64,000 nt of DNA, taken from assembly GCF_023913515.1 (NCBI RefSeq), contig NZ_CP099391.1, positions 558,001-622,000 on the forward strand, in the 5' to 3' direction. Numbering within the stretch: position 1 is the stretch's first letter; each line of letters begins with the position of its first letter. Shown piece by piece: positions 35,769 to 44,244 of the stretch. Both the position numbers and the translations under genes were made by a program. The notes beneath the pieces are model-generated. The model had not been told where the DNA came from. It worked only from the letters and a program-made list of their open reading frames with translations, and did no database searches. The DNA is from Natronococcus sp. CG52. GTDB taxonomy: Archaea > Halobacteriota > Halobacteria > Halobacteriales > Natrialbaceae.

Positions 35769-37520
35769 CTATTTCTCTTCGACGTGGCGGATCTCGCAGG
35801 CGATCCCGCGCGTGCTCTCGGCCATCTCGCGGCCGAACATCTCGGCGCGGCCGACGCCGAACGCTTTCGGTCCCTCGACGACGACCTCGTCGCCGACGCG
35901 GATCTCCTCGTCGGCGTCGACGACGCCCGGTGCGAGCACGCTACCGTGGGGAACGAAGCCGTCGATCTCGACGCGTTTGGTCGGCGCGTCGCTCTCGAGC
36001 CAGCGCTTCGCGCCCTCGAGCGTGAACGAGAGCGTCCCGTACTGGGGCACCATCGTCGCGAGCTGGGTGTCCTCGCGGTCGCGAACCTGGATTTTCGGAT
36101 ACCGGCTCGTGGTCTGGATGTCCTCGAAGAGGTCGTCGCCGGCGCCGTCGCCGAGCAGGTAGTCCGCGATGGCGCGAACGGTGTTGTGCTCGCGCTCGCG
36201 CTTGGAGTACTTGAGTTCGCCCGAGAGCGCTCGCTGGAGGTTCGCGAGCGATTCCTCGTCCGTCGGGTGCTCCTCGACGGTGTAGGTGACGTCGAGGTCG
36301 AGTTCGTCCTCGACGCGCCCGACGATGTCGCGGTAGCCCTCGTCCGGAACGTGGGCGATGATGGACGGATAGTCGTTGCGCTCGAGGTACCGTTCGAGAA
36401 CCGCGCTCACGAACCGTTTCTCGTCCTCGGACCAGCGGCCGGTGACGACGGTGTCGTAGTGCTGGGCCGGGTAGGTCGTCTCGAGTTCCTGGGGGACGAC
36501 GCCGATGGGGCTCGTCATCGAGACGAGGTGGGCCCGCCACTGGACGGCGTCGTGGAACTGGCGGTGGCTCTGGGACTCGCTGTAGGGCTTGGCGGCCGAG
36601 CAGGGCACCAGCACGAGCGGATTCTGGAAGCGATTTCGATAGCGGGTCGTCACCCGGTCCGCGTAGCGCTGGATCTCGACCCGGCGAAGGGTGTCCTCGG
36701 TCGCCGCGTTGATCTGGGCGTCGCGGAGAATCGGCGTCCGCTCCTCTAGGTAGCCCCACTGCGAGTCGAGTTCGCGCATGGCGGCGGTGAGCCACTGGTC
36801 GTGGCGGGCCTGGCCCTCGACGTAGTCGCGAAGGCGGCCGTCGCGGATCCGCCGACGGACGATTCCTAGCTCGGCTTCGAGCGCGTTGACGTTGTGGTCG
36901 ACGCAGTCTTCGCGAGTGAATTCCTCGCGCGGTTTCCGGCAGGCCGGACAGGAGCAGGGCAGTTCCTCCAGGTCCTCCAGGAAGTACGCCTCGTCGGTCA
37001 TCAGGTACCGGCCCTCGGTACCCCTGATCGCGGCGGCCGTCTCGTCGAACAGGTCGACGCCGGCGTACGCGAGCAGGGCGACGTTTCGCGGCGTGGCGAC
37101 GCCGGAGAACAGCAGCGCGGTGTCGGCCGGGGTCGCCTCGCGGACGTTCACGACGGCCTCGACCAGCGCCGCGCCGTGACCCGTCACGGACTGGACGTCG
37201 GAGACCGCGTAGGCGTCCGTGCCGTGGTCGTCGTCGCCCTCGCTCGAGACGACGGCGACGCTCGGGTACTCCACGTCGGGGTAGTCGACCGCGAACGACT
37301 CCTGGACCTCCTCGGCGGTGCCGCCGGGGAACGATCGATGGGGAAGGACTGTGAGCGTCGAGTCGTCGCCCTCGGGCACCTCGCGGTTGGCGCTCCAGAG
37401 CGAACCCGCGTCCTCGAGCACGTCGTCGACGAGTGCGGGGGTCGTCAGCGAGGACTCGAGGCGGAGTTCGCCCACGCGCGCGGCCCCGTCGCGTGCGTGT
37501 ACTTCGAAGTAATCGGTCAT
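35769..37520 (-). CDS. arcS: Archaeosine synthase ArcS (TgtA2)
   Basis: The 583-residue protein has a TGT-like N-terminal part with a Cys cluster (LPCSCPACRKP), the ArcS motif PCSAAKPYSESQSH, and a C-terminal PUA domain (KRVEIDGFVPHGSVLAPGV, then AFGVGRAEM). ArcS adds lysine to preQ0 at tRNA position 15, after which RaSEA finishes archaeosine. ATG 37518-37520 (MTDYFEV) is preferred; another ATG lies 9 nt upstream. TgtA is 2.3 kb away on the same strand with unrelated small genes between. Confidence 0.9.
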   Translation of the reverse strand: MTDYFEVHARDGAARVGELRLESSLTTPALVDDVLEDAGSLWSANREVPEGDDSTLTVLPHRSFPGGTAEEVQESFAVDYPDVEYPSVAVVSSEGDDDHGTDAYAVSDVQSVTGHGAALVEAVVNVREATPADTALLFSGVATPRNVALLAYAGVDLFDETAAAIRGTEGRYLMTDEAYFLEDLEELPCSCPACRKPREEFTREDCVDHNVNALEAELGIVRRRIRDGRLRDYVEGQARHDQWLTAAMRELDSQWGYLEERTPILRDAQINAATEDTLRRVEIQRYADRVTTRYRNRFQNPLVLVPCSAAKPYSESQSHRQFHDAVQWRAHLVSMTSPIGVVPQELETTYPAQHYDTVVTGRWSEDEKRFVSAVLERYLERNDYPSIIAHVPDEGYRDIVGRVEDELDLDVTYTVEEHPTDEESLANLQRALSGELKYSKREREHNTVRAIADYLLGDGAGDDLFEDIQTTSRYPKIQVRDREDTQLATMVPQYGTLSFTLEGAKRWLESDAPTKRVEIDGFVPHGSVLAPGVVDADEEIRVGDEVVVEGPKAFGVGRAEMFGREMAESTRGIACEIRHVEEK

Positions 37521-37570
37521 ACCGAACATCGCGGCGGCGCGCGAAAGAGGTTGTCGATACCACCCGGCAG

Positions 37571-37975
37571 CTATCGCTCGGAGCGGGCGCTGGCCCCCGA
37601 CTCGCCGGGCCACAGCGCGACGAACAGGTAGCAACCGCCGAGCGCTCGCGTGGCGGGGACGACCCACGGTTTCAGTTCGATCGTCTCGGGGTTCTCGTAG
37701 GCTGCGGTCAGCGCGGCCCGGAGAAACGGCCGGGGGGTCAGCAACGCCGGGAGACCGACGGTGCCGAACAGGGGCTTGACGCCGGGCCAAGCGGGCTCCC
37801 AGTTCCACGCGAGCCAGAGGGCGGCGAGCCCCTCGAGTCGGGCCATCGGAAGCGTCCACGGCCGAAGTTGCCCAGCATCCGGATTTTCGAACGCGCGGCG
37901 CTCTCCCCACGCGACGATTCGGTCGGGAACGACGATCTCGACTACGGCAATCAGCACGAGCGGTACGCGGCGCAT
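37571..37975 (-). CDS. Small membrane protein (134 aa)
   Basis: Starts MRRVPLVLIAVVEIVVPDRI. It has a hydrophobic N-terminal stretch and two or three further semi-hydrophobic stretches (LEGLAALWLAWNWEP, ALGGCYLFVALWP). No family recognised. 51 nt upstream of it, on the other strand, lies arcS's far end, so both are in the same direction and could share a transcript. Confidence 0.6.
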   Translation of the reverse strand: MRRVPLVLIAVVEIVVPDRIVAWGERRAFENPDAGQLRPWTLPMARLEGLAALWLAWNWEPAWPGVKPLFGTVGLPALLTPRPFLRAALTAAYENPETIELKPWVVPATRALGGCYLFVALWPGESGASARSER

Positions 37976-38077
37976 ATCCGTCACACGCCGGACGGAAAGA
38001 AAAAACCTCACACGGCGAGCGGAACCCGTGACGATGCTCGCCGCAGGGTTCAACTCCGCGGGAGCCGTATCGTTCGT

Positions 38078-38353
38078 ATGTCGCCACCTCCCGACCACGA
38101 CTCGGCGGGTGCGGCCGAGTCCGAGGACGCGGTCGTCGAGCGAATCGTCGAGGCGATTCGAACCGCACCACAGCCGGTCGTGAACACGCGGTACCTCGCC
38201 GGCGAGCTGGACGTCCCGGCCGAGGAACTGGTGGACCCACTCGAGTCGCTGGCCGAAACGGGACGTCTCGAACGCCTGGAGGTTCGCGATCGGGGCAGCC
38301 TCTGGCTCCTGTCGCTCGAGGAAGAACTCGAGTCCGACGGTAGTAGCCGCTGA
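38078..38353 (+). CDS. Winged-helix DNA-binding protein (91 aa)
   Basis: The sequence VVNTRYLAGELDVPAEELVD followed by ESLAETGRLERLEV is a helix-turn-helix with a wing, like small MarR/ArsR-type halophile regulators. The last residues SSR and the TGA stop are encoded by the start of family 1 repeat copy B (TAGTAGCCGCTGA). ATG 38078 is the natural start. Confidence 0.72.
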   Translation: MSPPPDHDSAGAAESEDAVVERIVEAIRTAPQPVVNTRYLAGELDVPAEELVDPLESLAETGRLERLEVRDRGSLWLLSLEEELESDGSSR

Positions 38354-38462
38354 CAGTCAGTGCACACCCGATCGAACGACGGGAGCGCGGTTCTCGCTTG
38401 CTTCGCTCGCTTCGAACCGCGGACAGTGCGATCGGCGTGGAAACCGTTTCAGTCGGTACTAG
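38341..38462 (-). repeat. Convergent-gene repeat family 1, copy B
   Basis: Near-identical (one clear mismatch at position 9, plus ends) to the reverse complement of copy C at 39680-39802. Ends are TAGTAGCC and GGTACTA(G), a rough 13-bp inverted pair. An inner stem GCGGTTC...GAACCGC (38387-38420) is present. It lies between the HTH gene and the HalOD1 gene, which converge on it. Confidence 0.85.
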
Positions 38463-38505
38463 ACGACTAACGGTACCGTTCGCGAACTGGTTCTCGGAGA
38501 ACGGC

Positions 38506-38844
38506 TTACGCGTCGGAACGGGACTCGTCGGAGGAATCACTCTCCGCTGTCGGCCCGGTCGTCGTCTCGCCAACGGTGATCGAGAGGCTGTCCTCCTGCT
38601 CGACGGTAATAGTGTGTCCCGCGTAGTCGAAGACGAATCGCCGCTCGCTCGTCGGGTCAGACGCAGGTGGATCGAAGACGCGCTCCAGCGCCTCCGGATC
38701 GACCCAGTCGTACAGCGGCGGTAGTTCGCTCGACTCGACCCCCCGACGATCTGCGACTGCCCGGACGATCGCGAGGCCGATGGTACAACGGGACCGGCCG
38801 CCCCCTGCGCTGCCGATCGAGTGAGTCACGTCCAGCACCACCAC
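38506..38844 (-). CDS. HalOD1 output-domain protein
   Basis: The 112-residue protein contains AIVRAVADRRGVESSELPPL and YDWVDPEALERVF, the HalOD1 pattern usually found at the end of haloarchaeal signalling proteins or alone as here. Tail is Ser/Asp-rich. GTG codons at the start are clustered (several GTG in a row), so the exact start is uncertain. Confidence 0.75.
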   Translation of the reverse strand: MVVLDVTHSIGSAGGGRSRCTIGLAIVRAVADRRGVESSELPPLYDWVDPEALERVFDPPASDPTSERRFVFDYAGHTITVEQEDSLSITVGETTTGPTAESDSSDESRSDA

Positions 38845-38931
38845 ACCGGTTAGTAAAAGTCCAGCGGAACGTCGGTAGCGTTGGAAAAAACGGTTCTATA
38901 CGGTTCGAAGTCCCGACCGGAATCGCTACTG

Positions 38932-39165
38932 TTACTTCTTGTGTGTGAAGAGGACCGCCTTCCCGTCCGCGGATCCCACGCACAGATCCAGTTGCTTCGA
39001 AAGGTTGAGACTCGCCGGGTTGTCTTTGCACACGACGAGGTCATCGAACTGGGCGTCACAGGCCGGGCAAGCGACTGCGACCGTATTCTGATAGCTCTTG
39101 ATCGCCTGGTTCTCCTCACGAAGCGTTAACGATGCCACGAGTTCGTCGAAGTCAGTGTCGTCCAT
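38932..39165 (-). CDS. Small CxxC protein, DUF7385-like
   Basis: The 77-residue protein has VACPACDAQFDDLVVC and a conserved C-terminal SLNLSKQLDLCVG...VLFTHKK. I recall this family as DUF7385 in haloarchaea. The CxxC plus two later Cys may bind zinc. ATG 39163-39165 preferred over a longer start. Confidence 0.72.
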   Translation of the reverse strand: MDDTDFDELVASLTLREENQAIKSYQNTVAVACPACDAQFDDLVVCKDNPASLNLSKQLDLCVGSADGKAVLFTHKK

Positions 39166-39316
39166 ACACACCCTTTCGATTCAGTACTCATAAAAACAGG
39201 CGAGAGTAGCGATTCAATCGCACTTCGGATCGTCTGCTGATCGACTGCAACAATTTCGACGGCGCCTCGAGACCCGGATCAGAACACCAAAGAGGTGGGC
39301 GACACCCAGTAGCGGT

Positions 39317-39673
39317 ATGCTCGGGGTCGCCTCGCTCGTACTCGGGGGTATCGTCGGACTGCTCTTCGTGTCGTGGCTGGTCGGCCGAATCCGTGGCGGT
39401 GGGGGCGAACAGCGGGAATCCTACCAGCGCCACAGGGACGCCCAGCAGCGCGATCCGCCGGTCGAAATCGGGGAGACCGAAACGGTCGCTATCGAGGAGT
39501 TTACGACGCATCACACGGGTGAACGCCACGCCGTCTGCAAGATCGAGGGGTTCGTCGTCTTCGTCCAGGACCTTCCCGACGACCTCGAGGCGACCGACGT
39601 GATCCGGGTCAAGATCCTCTCGTTTAACAGGGGGCACACGTCTGCGACCGCGACCTTCCTCGAGCGGCCCTGA
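39317..39673 (+). CDS. Membrane-anchored TRAM-domain protein
   Basis: Of 118 residues, the first 25 are a membrane anchor (VLGGIVGLLFVSWLVGR) and residues 45-115 fit a TRAM beta-barrel (IGETETVAIEEFTTHHTGE, then FVVFVQDLPDDLEATDVI). TRAM domains bind tRNA in modification enzymes, and in archaea stand-alone TRAM proteins act as RNA chaperones. An anchored version beside tgtA is unusual. The repeat begins 6 nt after its stop. Confidence 0.75.
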   Translation: MLGVASLVLGGIVGLLFVSWLVGRIRGGGGEQRESYQRHRDAQQRDPPVEIGETETVAIEEFTTHHTGERHAVCKIEGFVVFVQDLPDDLEATDVIRVKILSFNRGHTSATATFLERP

Positions 39674-39679
39674 TCGGTG

Positions 39680-39802
39680 TAGTACCGACTGAAACGGTTT
39701 CCACGCCGATCGCACTGTCCGCGGTTCGAAGCGAGCGAAGCAAGCGAGAACCGCGCTCCCGTCGTTCGATCGGGTGTGCACTGACTGTCAGTGGCTACTA
39801 TA
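39680..39802 (+). repeat. Convergent-gene repeat family 1, copy C
   Basis: TAGTACCGACTGAAACGGTT ... GTCAGTGGCTACTATA. Near-identical inverted copy of 38341-38462 and related to 17114-17237. Its right end (39788-39802) encodes the last residues YSSH and the stop of TgtA on the minus strand. It lies between the convergent TRAM and tgtA genes. Confidence 0.85.
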
Positions 39803-41275
39803 ACTCCCGGTCAAGTCGACCAGTTCTACCGTCTCGGGAACCCGCGCTATCACCTCGGCGGGCCACCCTCGGTGACCGAGTGCGAACTCGGTGTCGGGAT
39901 TCGTCTCGACCAGTCGGGCCACGCCGTCGGCCGCGGCCTCGAGCGCGGCGCGGTCGGTCCGAGCCGGAACCTCCGCGGTGAGCGGGTAGCTCTTCGAGAG
40001 AGCCCGCGGGAACGGCCCGAACGGCGGTTCGACTCGCCAGGAGTCGTCGTAGTCGTCTCCGCTTCCCGGACTGCCCTCCGTGAGAAAGAGCGAGTTGGGA
40101 ACGCTGAGTCGCTCGAGACGCCGGTGGTGGCGCAGCACTTCGGGCCGGCGGGCGCTCTCGGTGGAGGTGTAGAAGAACGCGCCCTTCGAGACCGGATCGG
40201 ACCGCTCGAGTTGGTCGGCGTGATCGAGCAGCGTCCGGTAGCCGTCGAGCATCGTCGGATGGGCGCGGGCGCGCTGCTCGACCAGCTCGAGCAGGTTGCC
40301 GGCGCGGATCGCCTGCTTGATGCGGCGAATCTCCTCGAAGGTCACGTGCAGGTTGTGGGCGGCGAGTTCCTTCTCGCGCTGTTTGTCCGGAAGTTCGCGG
40401 AGTTCGGCGGGGGTGTTGGCGGTACAGACCGGACACGAACACGGCAGGTAGTCGAGGTCGTCGAGGTGGCGCGTGCCTCGAACCGTCAGGTAGCGATCGT
40501 CGCGAGCGTAGAGCGCGTACGCGGCCGAGTCGAACAGGTCACAGCCCATCGCGACCGCGAGCGCGAACATCATCGGGTGGCCGGCGCCGAAGAGGTGAAC
40601 GGGCGCGTCCGCGCTGAGCCCGCGCTTGGCGCCGGCGACGGCGTCGATCATGTCGGCGTAGCGGTAGTCGTTCATCAGCGGGACGACCGCACCGACCGGG
40701 AAGACGTCGAGGTCCGTCCCCTGGGCGTGGCGGCCAGCCTCCTCGCGGAGATCGGGGTAAGTCGATCCCTGAACGGGGGCGTTGACGAGCATCTCCCCAG
40801 TGTCGACGGTCTCGGCGGCCTCGAGGCGTTCCTGGGTGGTATCGAGTTCGCGTTCGGCCTGCTCGCGGGAGGCGTCCGGCGGCGTCGGGATGTCGACCGG
40901 CGTCCCGATGTCGGAGCCGATCGCGTGCTGGAACTCGAGGATTTCCTCGGTGGTGACGTCGATCTCGCCGTACTCCGCGAGCTGGAAGGAGCCGGAGTCG
41001 GTCATGATCGCGCCGGGGAAATCGAGCAGTTCGTGGAGCCCGTCCTCGAGGGCGGCCTCGCGGACGTCGTCGGTTCCGTAGATGATATACGAGTTCGTAA
41101 TGAGAATCTCGGCGCCGAACTCCTCGGCGAGCCGTCGGGGGCTGATCGTATCCAGATTGGGGTTGATCACCGGCAGGAGCGCCGGCGTCTCGACGGTTAC
41201 GTCGGCACGTGGGACGGTGAGTTCACCGATTCGGCCGCCCGCGTCGGTATCTCGGAGTTCGAAGCACTCGCGCAT
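39788..41275 (-). CDS. tgtA: tRNA-guanine(15) transglycosylase TgtA
   Basis: The 495-residue enzyme exchanges guanine-15 of tRNA for preQ0, the first step of archaeosine synthesis. The nucleophile motif is TDSGSFQL (Asp93), zinc is held by CSCPVC (Cys279, Cys281, Cys284) and a His near 307-310. The start ATG 41273-41275 (MRECFEL) is the family start; the reading frame extends further upstream without family support. Its last four codons and stop lie within the 123-bp family 1 repeat, so its natural C-terminus was probably replaced or set by the repeat. Confidence 0.93.
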   Translation of the reverse strand: MRECFELRDTDAGGRIGELTVPRADVTVETPALLPVINPNLDTISPRRLAEEFGAEILITNSYIIYGTDDVREAALEDGLHELLDFPGAIMTDSGSFQLAEYGEIDVTTEEILEFQHAIGSDIGTPVDIPTPPDASREQAERELDTTQERLEAAETVDTGEMLVNAPVQGSTYPDLREEAGRHAQGTDLDVFPVGAVVPLMNDYRYADMIDAVAGAKRGLSADAPVHLFGAGHPMMFALAVAMGCDLFDSAAYALYARDDRYLTVRGTRHLDDLDYLPCSCPVCTANTPAELRELPDKQREKELAAHNLHVTFEEIRRIKQAIRAGNLLELVEQRARAHPTMLDGYRTLLDHADQLERSDPVSKGAFFYTSTESARRPEVLRHHRRLERLSVPNSLFLTEGSPGSGDDYDDSWRVEPPFGPFPRALSKSYPLTAEVPARTDRAALEAAADGVARLVETNPDTEFALGHRGWPAEVIARVPETVELVDLTGSYSSH

Positions 41276-41483
41276 CGACCGTGTGTTGGCGAGCGCGCCG
41301 GTAAACGTTCCGTTCTCCCGCGATTGAATCCCGTGGTAGCGACCGCAAACGCAACAGCGATATCGTTCTGGCGCGCGCCGCGTCAGCGGCTGCAACTATC
41401 ATCAGATGCGACGCGATGAACGAGAGGTTACGACGGTCGCACGGCTTCTAATCGTGATTTCACTCGAACTCGACGAGGACGAG

Positions 41484-41690
41484 ATGGAGGGCAACGAGAC
41501 CGACGGTGAGACGGTCTCTAGCGCCTCCGCATCGTCTCTCACGATCGGTGATACGACCGCCGAAACCCTCTCCCTCGAGGAGCTCGACGACGAGCCGGCC
41601 GCGGATGGCGACGAGACGGACGACAACGTGACGGAAGACGACGACGATCAGCCGTCGATCGCCGTCTCGAGCCGATCGGCACGAACGCAG
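41484..41690 (+). pseudogene. Fragment of the secreted Asn/Glu-rich repeat protein family
   Basis: Reading from ATG 41484, MEGNETDGETVSSASASS continues TIGDTTAETLSLEE and Asp/Glu runs. The order ETV-x-S-x-SASS then beta-repeat then acidic tail matches the intact protein at 42276-43454 (ETVPSLSASSM). There is no signal peptide, and after about 41690 the frame becomes Arg-rich and non-protein-like. Probably a remnant of a duplicate; similarity is judged by eye only. Confidence 0.45.
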
Positions 41691-42240
41691 CACCCGACGC
41701 TAGCGGTCCGCCGAGCGACTACACGCCGCAATCCGATTTTCGACTGCTCCCCTCGAAAGACCGACGAACGGTCTCTGTGCTTGCACGACGAGTCGAACCG
41801 CCCGACACCCGCGGGGGTTGATAAGTCGGTCGGCCGATACTGTTCAGCCGGTGCGAACGTCCGTTTCCGCGGTCCCGGTGTGCAGGGGCAGTGGCGTCTC
41901 CAAATTCGGATTACTCGCCGGCAGGGAGGCGCTCGTCGCGATCGCGGTGAGAACCCGCGGAACGACGAGCGGCCGATCCGCGAGGGGGGCGTCGGCATCG
42001 CTTCGTTTTCCGAGCGTTCACGCCGATCAGTGCGGACGAACGAACCGGTAAACGATCCGTTCAACTCCTCGGTTTGATAAGTCGGTGGCGATCGCAAACG
42101 AAACACGAACGCCGCTCGATCGGTAGCATCGTGTCCGGCGAATTAGGCGAGCGGTACTCGTGACGGGTTCGCAGACTCTCTGCGGTGGATATCAGTTTCT
42201 ACCGGTGGTTTCCTTCTGGATAACGCCGTAACAGTAGATT
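41691..42240. other. Intergenic stretch with no gene seen
   Basis: Frames on both strands are Arg/Ser-rich without domain-like pattern. No repeat or RNA gene was noticed. The promoter of the 42276 gene lies at the right end (a TTTTAG-containing TATA-like element near 42241-42247). Confidence 0.4.
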
Positions 42241-42275
42241 CGTTTTAGCCCCGTGTCGGCTGTACGGCACCACGT

Positions 42276-43454
42276 ATGGTTTCACTATCGAAGAAACTCG
42301 GTGTCGTTTTCGTCGCGCTGTTAGTTGCGCTTTCGGGGGGTCCCGCCCTCGCTGGAGCGACGGCAACGACAGCTGCGGACGATACTGGCACCGAAGACGT
42401 GAGCGTCACACTCGAGAACGTCCAGGTCGAGTCCCTCGAACTCGACAACGTCACGGTCGAGAACGCGACGATCGAGGAGTTGGCCGTCGACGAACTCGAG
42501 GTCCAGGGCGGCGAGCAGCTGCAAGAGGAACTGAACGTGACCGAGGACAACGAGACCGAGGGCGACCAGCAGGAGAACGAGACGGGCGACAACCAGACCG
42601 AGACGATGGAGGACGTGACGATCTCCGACGCCTCCTTCGAATCGCTGTCACTCGAGAACGTCTCGATCGACGACCTCGAGACGAACGGTCAGGCCGATGC
42701 CAACGAAACCGACACCACCGATGCGGCCGAAGACGAACCCGCAACTGAAGACGGTCAGCTGATCGAAGAGGATACGGAGAGCGTGACGGTCCAGAACCTG
42801 ACGATCGAGTCGATGAACGTCGAGCAGATGTCGATCGAGCAACTCTCCGTCCAAGAGGACGAAGGCGGCATCCTCGAGGGTATCTCCGACTTCGTCGGCG
42901 GCCTGTTCGGCGACGAAGAGGACGGCGAAACCGCGGACAACGAGACCGCCGGTCAGAATGCCACGACCCAGGAGTTCGAAGAGTTGACCGTCGAGCAGTT
43001 CGACGTCCAGGAGATCACCATCGAGTCGGTGACCGTCCAGTCCCTCCAGAGTCAGGAAGACCAGGCAGATAACGAGACCGCGGAGGACAACGAGACTGCC
43101 CAAGACAACGAGACTGCGGAGGACAACGAGACCGCCGAAAACGGCGAGGCGGCGACGACCGAAACGGTGCCGTCCCTCTCCGCATCGTCGATGGAGATCG
43201 ACAACGTCTCCGCGAACACCATCACCGTCGGCGAGACGCAGGGTCTCGAGGAAACGACGATGGAGGACAACGAGACGGCGACGGACAACGAGACGGCGAC
43301 GGACAACGAGACGGCGACGGACAACGAGACGGCGACGGACAACGAGACCGAGACCGACGGCGAGAACGAAACCGGCAGCGCCGAAGGCGACGATGATGAG
43401 GACGACGAGGCCACCGAGACCGAAAACGAGTCGTCCCTGGCCCCTCCGAACTGA
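42276..43454 (+). CDS. Secreted acidic beta-repeat protein rich in N-glycosylation sequons
   Basis: The 392-residue protein has a Sec signal peptide (KKLGVVFVALLVALSGGPALA, cut near residue 26). The mature part is made of about 10-residue beta-type repeats such as VTVENATIEELAV and LSLENVSIDDLET, which suggests a beta-solenoid, separated by Asp/Glu-rich linkers with many NET/NVT sequons. Two blocks of 18-bp tandem repeats encode NETAED and NETATD units. No C-terminal sorting signal. A surface or extracellular structural role is an inference. TATA-like element about 30 nt upstream. Confidence 0.8.
   Translation: MVSLSKKLGVVFVALLVALSGGPALAGATATTAADDTGTEDVSVTLENVQVESLELDNVTVENATIEELAVDELEVQGGEQLQEELNVTEDNETEGDQQENETGDNQTETMEDVTISDASFESLSLENVSIDDLETNGQADANETDTTDAAEDEPATEDGQLIEEDTESVTVQNLTIESMNVEQMSIEQLSVQEDEGGILEGISDFVGGLFGDEEDGETADNETAGQNATTQEFEELTVEQFDVQEITIESVTVQSLQSQEDQADNETAEDNETAQDNETAEDNETAENGEAATTETVPSLSASSMEIDNVSANTITVGETQGLEETTMEDNETATDNETATDNETATDNETATDNETETDGENETGSAEGDDDEDDEATETENESSLAPPN
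43068..43139 (+). repeat. 18-bp tandem repeat, 4 units, inside CDS
   Basis: Units of GA[C/T]AACGAGAC[C/T]GC followed by variable codons (43068, 43086, 43104, 43122) encode NETA(E/Q)D. Confidence 0.85.
43266..43337 (+). repeat. 18-bp tandem repeat, 4 exact units, inside CDS
   Basis: Four identical GACAACGAGACGGCGACG units (43266, 43284, 43302, 43320) and a diverged fifth encode DNETAT. Exact identity points to recent slippage, so copy number should vary between strains. Confidence 0.9.
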
Positions 43455-43511
43455 CCGGTAGCACGTCGCGGCTGGCCCGGTAGCCAGTCGATCGCGACGC
43501 GCGAACGATTT

Positions 43512-44069
43512 TTAACGGGTGTCGTCGGCGAACAGTCGGTAGTACGAGATCGCCAGCACCGTCCGCCCGTCGCGGATATCTCCGTTCCCGATCGCGTCGA
43601 CGAGTTCCTCGAGTTCCAGTTTCGTCACGCGAATGCTCTCGTTGTGATCGAGTTGCTGCTCGGCGGTCGGACAGCAGCCGCGGGCGACGAAGAAGTTCAG
43701 GACCGCGTCGGCGATCCCGTTCGCCGGTTCGACGGTCACCAGCGGCTCGAGTCGCTCGGCCTCGTGGCCGGTCTCCTCGGCGAGTTCGCGCCGGGCGGCG
43801 GCCTCGAGGTCGTCGTCTTCCGATTCGGTGCCGCCGACGGGGAGGCCGTAACTGATCCGGGAGACCGCCTGGCGCCACTCCTCGATGCAGACGACGTCAC
43901 CGTCGGGAGTAAACGGCAGGATGCAGACACTCGCGGGTTCCGAGAGGTAGTCGAAGTCGGTTTCGGTTCCATCAGGAAGTTGAACGGTCTCGTTAACCAC
44001 GTCGAAGCCCGGACAGGTGTACGCTACCCGTCGGTCGAGCGTCTCCCAGGCGAGGGGATCCGTTGGCAT
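43512..44069 (-). CDS. Nudix hydrolase (ADP-ribose pyrophosphatase-like)
   Basis: The 185-residue protein carries the Nudix box: GLPVGGTESEDDDLEAAARR followed by ELAEETGHEAE. Upstream SVCILPFTPDGDVVCIEEWR fits the NUDT5-like ADP-sugar branch. It hydrolyses nucleoside diphosphate-linked substrates; which one is unknown. ATG 44067-44069 (MPTDPLAW) is preferred to a longer start at 44096. Confidence 0.87.
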   Translation of the reverse strand: MPTDPLAWETLDRRVAYTCPGFDVVNETVQLPDGTETDFDYLSEPASVCILPFTPDGDVVCIEEWRQAVSRISYGLPVGGTESEDDDLEAAARRELAEETGHEAERLEPLVTVEPANGIADAVLNFFVARGCCPTAEQQLDHNESIRVTKLELEELVDAIGNGDIRDGRTVLAISYYRLFADDTR

Positions 44070-44244
44070 ATCGGCTGTTACGTCCGTCGCCGTCAAAAGC
44101 GCCGCGTCACGATTTCGTTCGAAATTCCGTCAATTAGTGACTCTTCCGATCGCCATACGCGGCGCGTTCTCCGGGATTACGCGCGCGTACCGGCTCTATA
44201 ACAAAGCCACAGATCGGTGAAGGTCGGTATTCAGAGGGTGATCC

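Noticed and set aside
41406-42077. A single 223-codon gene
   Set aside because: Only the first third is protein-like; the rest is Arg-rich and shows no domain pattern.
43266-43337. CRISPR-like array
   Set aside because: Direct 18-bp repeats without spacers, in frame inside a coding region; ordinary coding microsatellite.
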